The translations under genes and the position numbers were made by a program. From Alphaproteobacteria bacterium (lineage in GTDB: Bacteria > Pseudomonadota > Alphaproteobacteria > Micropepsales > Micropepsaceae): a stretch of DNA of 16,621 nt. Every line of letters begins with the position of its first letter. Positions within the stretch are counted from its first letter, which is position 1. This document shows, piece by piece, positions 13,401 to 16,621 of the stretch. Where the stretch lies: positions 134 to 16,754 of the forward strand of contig PKWC01000266.1 of NCBI GenBank assembly GCA_003131925.1, written 5' to 3'. Below the pieces are notes generated by a model. The model was given only the letters and a program-made list of their open reading frames with translations. It was not told the DNA's origin and did no database searches.

Positions 13401-14909
13401 TCAATTCGTCTGTCTGCGGAGGAACGCCGGGATTTCGAACTGGTCATCCTTTTTGAAGTCGGGAAACAGATCTTCGGCATTTGCCTGCGACGGCGCCGCC
13501 GGACGCGGCCCGAGCGCCTCGCGCGTGATCACCTGAGCAGTTGCGCGTTGGCAGTGCGGAGATCCGGACGCCATCTGGGGCTCGGCGCGCACCGGCTCGG
13601 CCTTTCGCCGACCCAGGAATCCGAAACGGCGTTTCTTCTCCTCCTGCGGTTCCGCCGCCGGGCGCGCCTCCGCAGCCCGCGGCAGAGGCTGGACGCGAAC
13701 GGGCTCCGGCGCAGGAATCTCCTCCTCCTCGATCGCCAGCACGTCGGGCGTTCCCAGGATGATCGGCTCGACCGGAGATATGGACTGTCTCGGAGCGATG
13801 CTCGCGTTCATCTCCTGCGCCAGCACATCCATCTGGCTGCGCACGGGGTTGGCCGCGGCCCATGGTTCGGACTTGACGCCGATTTGCGCTGCCCGCGCGC
13901 GGGGACGCAGTTGTTCGACATTGTCGGGCATGTGCGCGATCTGTTCGGCCTCGATACCGGTCGCCACGACAGACACGCGCAGTCGGCCTTCCATGTTCTC
14001 CAGGATCGTGCCGCCAAAAATGATGTTGGCGTCGGGATCAACCTCCGCACGAATGCGGTTCGCCGCCTGGTCGACCTCGAACAGCATCATGTCGGGGCCG
14101 CCAGTGATGTTGATGAGCACGCCGCGGGCACCCTTCATTGACACATCATCGAGGAGCGGATTGGAGATGGCGGCCTCTGCGGCCTTGAGCGCACGCTCCT
14201 CGCCATCGGCCTCGCCCGTTCCCATCATGGCCTTCCCCATCTCCGACATCACCGTCTTGATATCGGCAAAATCGAGATTGATCAGGCCTGGCATGACGAT
14301 CAGATCGGTCACGCCGCGGACGCCGGAATGGAGCACGTCGTCGGCCATGGCGAAGGCCTGGCTAAAGGTCGTGCGGTCATTGGCGATGCGGAACAAATTC
14401 TGGTTGGGGATAATGATGAGCGTATCGACATAGGCCTGCAGCTCGTCGATGCCGCGCTCGGCGACGCGCATGCGCTTGTCGCCTTCAAAGGCGAACGGCT
14501 TGGTGACGACGCCGACCGTGAGCACGCCCTGCTCGCGAATCGCGCGCGCAATAACGGGAGCGGCGCCGGTGCCGGTGCCTCCGCCCATCCCCGCAGTGAT
14601 GAACACCATGTGCGAGCCCGAAAGGTGCTCAAGAATCTCCTCGAGGGACTCTTCTGCGCCTGCCCGTCCGATATCGGGCCGTGCGCCCGCGCCAAGCCCT
14701 TCGGTCACGCGCGCGCCAATCTGTATTCGCCGTTCCGCTCTCGATTGGGCGAGAGCCTGCGCATCGGTGTTCGCAACGATGAATTCCACGCCTTCGAGTT
14801 TCGAGGCGATCATGTTGTTGACAGCATTTCCCCCGGCGCCGCCCACGCCAAGAACGGTGATGCGCGGCCGCAGCTCGGTGACTTCCGGAACTCTCAAATT
14901 AATCGACAT
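13401..14909 (-). CDS. ftsZ: Cell division protein FtsZ
   Basis: A 502-residue tubulin homologue forming the cytokinetic Z ring. The GTPase core (about 13-320) shows GVGGAGGNAV (21-30), the tubulin signature GGGTGTG (109-115) and the T7 loop NLDFAD (211-216) that completes the neighbour's active site. SNPLLDDVSMKGARG follows at about 249-263. Residues ~325-485 form a long low-complexity linker rich in Pro, Ala and Glu, with a basic patch KKRRFGFLGRRK. The protein ends FEIPAFLRRQTN, the conserved C-terminal peptide that contacts FtsA and other partners. Long linkers of this kind are normal in alphaproteobacteria. The ATG is preceded by AGGAGA with an eight-base gap. The 156-nt leader after ftsA probably contains its own promoter. 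Confidence 0.98.
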   Translation of the reverse strand: MSINLRVPEVTELRPRITVLGVGGAGGNAVNNMIASKLEGVEFIVANTDAQALAQSRAERRIQIGARVTEGLGAGARPDIGRAGAEESLEEILEHLSGSHMVFITAGMGGGTGTGAAPVIARAIREQGVLTVGVVTKPFAFEGDKRMRVAERGIDELQAYVDTLIIIPNQNLFRIANDRTTFSQAFAMADDVLHSGVRGVTDLIVMPGLINLDFADIKTVMSEMGKAMMGTGEADGEERALKAAEAAISNPLLDDVSMKGARGVLINITGGPDMMLFEVDQAANRIRAEVDPDANIIFGGTILENMEGRLRVSVVATGIEAEQIAHMPDNVEQLRPRARAAQIGVKSEPWAAANPVRSQMDVLAQEMNASIAPRQSISPVEPIILGTPDVLAIEEEEIPAPEPVRVQPLPRAAEARPAAEPQEEKKRRFGFLGRRKAEPVRAEPQMASGSPHCQRATAQVITREALGPRPAAPSQANAEDLFPDFKKDDQFEIPAFLRRQTN

Positions 14910-15065
14910 TTTCCGCTCTCCTTGTCAGTGCGACCCAAATCCTCACCGAACGCCCAACGAATCACCTTGTTATTGTTGAATCACGTTGTCTTAGTCTGAG
15001 CAAAGCCATATCCCGGCACCTGCCGTCGGCGACTCTTTTCATCGAAGCATCCTCGCGCATCGCCC
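14910..15065 (-). promoter_or_regulatory. ftsZ leader with three GANTC sites and a direct repeat
   Basis: This 156-nt gap between ftsA and ftsZ is the longest non-repeat gap inside the cluster and is less G/C-rich than its surroundings. It holds GANTC sites, the target of the alphaproteobacterial methylase CcrM, at 14959-14963, 14978-14982 and 15031-15035. The first two sit in identical 7-mers GAATCAC spaced 19 bp apart. In Caulobacter, ftsZ transcription depends on CcrM methylation of its promoter, so a similar control is plausible here. I could not assign -35 and -10 boxes with confidence. The ribosome site AGGAGA lies at the ftsZ end. Confidence 0.45.
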
Positions 15066-16343
15066 TCATCGGATCAGTCCTCCGGTGATGCGGCTGAGAA
15101 AGGTTGGCCGCGCTGGTAGCGTTGGCGCGAGATCAGGATTGAGGGCCTCCGGCCGCATCGTCGCGCCGGCCATGAGAAGACCAACCGCCGTGGCATAGTC
15201 GGGACCCGCAGATGCTGCTGGCAAACCGGCAAGCCCCTGGGGTCGCCCGATTCGCACCTGCTTGTTGAGTATGCGCTGAACAAGCTCGCGCGCGCCGGCG
15301 AGCTGGCAGGCGCCTCCCGTCAGTACAGCGCGCCGGCCGGCGGCCACGTCGAAGCCGCTGGCGCGCAAGCGATTCTGCACTTCGCCGAATATCTCTTCGA
15401 GCCGCGGCTGGATGATCCTCGTCAGCATCGAGCGCGGAACGCGCAGGTCGCTATCCTGGCCGTTCTCGCCCATCTGCGGCACGGCAACAACGTCGGTGCC
15501 CGTCTCGATATCGCCCAAAGCTGCGCCATAGAGCGTTTTGATCCGTTCGGCTGCGGAAAGCGGCGAAGCGAGCATGCGGGCGATGTCCGCTGTCACATAG
15601 GCGCCGCCCATTGGCACCACATCGGCGTGCACGAGCGCGCCTTCCAGAAACACGGCGATGGAGGTGACCCCGCCGCCCATGTCGATGACAGTCGCGCCAA
15701 GCTGCATTTCGTCGGGCGTGAGCGTCGCAAGGCCGCTGGCGTACGGCGCGAAGAGGGCGCCGGCGATGGAAAGGTGACAACGCTCGACGGCGAGTTTCAG
15801 ATTCTGGAGCGCCGATGGCCGGACCGCGACGGCATGCATCTGCACGCCGATGCGCTGGCAGAACATGCCGCTCGGGTCGCGCACGCCACGCGCTTCATCG
15901 ACCACATAGGAAACGGGCGCGCACTGGATGATTTCGTGGCCGTCGAGCCGGCAGTTCGCGCGGCCCTCGGCAAGGAGGTCGAGCAGATACTCGTCGGAAA
16001 CGAGCGCACCTTCGAGCGACATGGCCGCGCGCGCGGTCACGCTTTGCGGCGCGCCGCAATTGACCGAGAGAAGAACACTCTGCACCCGCAGATCCGCGAG
16101 ATTTTCTGCCGCCGCCACGGCCTCGCGGATCGATTCTTCCACATACTCGAGGCTCGTCACCGTCCCGGATTTGATACCGCGCGTTTCGCGCAGCGCCGCG
16201 CCGATCACCCGCAGGTTCGCCGGTTCCGCCCGGCCGATGAGGCAGACGGTTTTCGACGAACCCACGTCGAGGGCCGCCACAAGGCCGGTGCGGTAAGCTG
16301 GAGATTGTGCGTCGCTGGTGCGCATGCGAATCGTTTCGCCCAT
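15066..16343 (-). CDS. ftsA: Cell division protein FtsA
   Basis: A 425-residue actin-like ATPase that tethers FtsZ filaments to the inner membrane. The actin-fold phosphate loops are visible: DVGSSKT (26-32), DMGGGVTS (221-228) and LTGGACQLAG (341-350). The 1C subdomain specific to FtsA spans roughly 95-190 (SVNCGAPQSV to NLKLAVERCHLS). The C-terminal FLSRITGGLIR is the expected membrane-targeting amphipathic helix, preceded by a Pro/Ala-rich linker. The start ATG overlaps the ftsQ stop as TAATG, which implies translational coupling; GGGGA lies about 11 nt upstream. A second ATG six codons in is possible. It is followed by the 156-nt ftsZ leader. Confidence 0.96.
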   Translation of the reverse strand: MGETIRMRTSDAQSPAYRTGLVAALDVGSSKTVCLIGRAEPANLRVIGAALRETRGIKSGTVTSLEYVEESIREAVAAAENLADLRVQSVLLSVNCGAPQSVTARAAMSLEGALVSDEYLLDLLAEGRANCRLDGHEIIQCAPVSYVVDEARGVRDPSGMFCQRIGVQMHAVAVRPSALQNLKLAVERCHLSIAGALFAPYASGLATLTPDEMQLGATVIDMGGGVTSIAVFLEGALVHADVVPMGGAYVTADIARMLASPLSAAERIKTLYGAALGDIETGTDVVAVPQMGENGQDSDLRVPRSMLTRIIQPRLEEIFGEVQNRLRASGFDVAAGRRAVLTGGACQLAGARELVQRILNKQVRIGRPQGLAGLPAASAGPDYATAVGLLMAGATMRPEALNPDLAPTLPARPTFLSRITGGLIR

Positions 16344-16621
16344 TATGCCGCGTTTCCCCGCATCTGCTGCTTTTGTCCGTTGCGCAGAACGAAAAAGAAA
16401 TTGTCCGGCATGCGCAGGTCGATTTCGGAAATGTCGCGCTCGAGAATTCCCCGATCGACGATGAGATGTTCGAGTACGTCGAGCTCTTTGGCCCAGCCTT
16501 CTTCGGGAAGATCCACGATGACGTTGTCGTTGAGCAGCAGGTTCCAGCGCCGGTCGGAAATGCGCGCGTAACCTGCGACGCGCGCACTGAGCGCGCGATA
16601 TGCCGCAACCGCATCGACCAG
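16343..16621 (-). CDS. ftsQ: Cell division protein FtsQ, C-terminal part
   Basis: The 5' part is cut by the window end; 92 residues and the TAA stop remain. FtsQ is a bitopic inner-membrane protein that recruits FtsB and FtsL to the divisome through its periplasmic domain. The segment reads as the end of that domain: RRWNLLLNDNVIVDLPEEGW, then ELDVLEHLIVDRGILERDIS, EIDLRMPDNFFFVL and the tail GQKQQMRGNAA. This matches the alphaproteobacterial FtsQ pattern, in which a pairwise helix and beta-strand follow the LPE turn. The frame is assigned from the strong protein-like reading and its position immediately before ftsA. The stop overlaps the ftsA start by one base (TAATG). Confidence 0.92.
   Translation of the reverse strand: MVDAVAAYRALSARVAGYARISDRRWNLLLNDNVIVDLPEEGWAKELDVLEHLIVDRGILERDISEIDLRMPDNFFFVLRNGQKQQMRGNAA

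Overview
The window is about 16.6 kb of high-GC chromosomal DNA from an alphaproteobacterium. The evidence is the gene order ftsQ-ftsA-ftsZ-lpxC-(mscS)-bamD-recN-ligA, which is typical of that class, and an FtsZ with a long linker ending in the EIPAFLRRQ-type tail. GANTC sites upstream of ftsZ fit the CcrM-methylating alphaproteobacteria. The genus cannot be fixed from the sequence alone.

Layout. From 2 to 715 (+) lies the 3' part of der, a ribosome-assembly GTPase. It converges on a Sad/YneI-type aldehyde dehydrogenase (759-2162, -). From 2163 to 2673 there is no intact gene. This stretch holds frame-broken coding remnants that look like decayed or mis-sequenced genes. From 2674 to 3906 (+) lies a secreted protein made of seven GloVer (Gloeo/Verruco) repeats. 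It converges on a minus-strand gene train filling the rest of the window.

In transcription order the train reads ftsQ (partial), ftsA, ftsZ, lpxC, mscS, bamD, recN, ligA, zwf, glk. It covers septum assembly (FtsQ, FtsA, FtsZ), the committed step of lipid A synthesis (LpxC), a mechanosensitive channel, outer-membrane protein assembly (BamD), DNA repair and ligation (RecN, LigA), and entry of glucose into the Entner-Doudoroff/pentose phosphate routes (Glk, Zwf). Most junctions are short: ftsQ/ftsA overlap as TAATG, and the gaps are 8 nt for lpxC-mscS, 9 nt for ligA-zwf and 20 nt for zwf-glk.

Two junctions are occupied by palindromic intergenic elements. A near-perfect ~93-nt inverted repeat with an 81-nt core fills recN-ligA (8581-8847). 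A shorter degenerate palindrome fills ftsZ-lpxC (13307-13384) and abuts the lpxC start codon. They share a GAAAAATTYCAC-like end followed by short tandem purine-rich units, so they probably belong to one dispersed repeat family.

No RNA gene, CRISPR array, transposase or phage gene was seen, and no clearly new defence or metabolic system. The points most worth following are the palindromic elements, the insertion of mscS (with an unusual CxxC) and of zwf-glk into a conserved cluster, the GANTC-bearing direct repeat before ftsZ, the broken ORFs at 2181-2643, and the cysteine-loop variants of the GloVer repeats.
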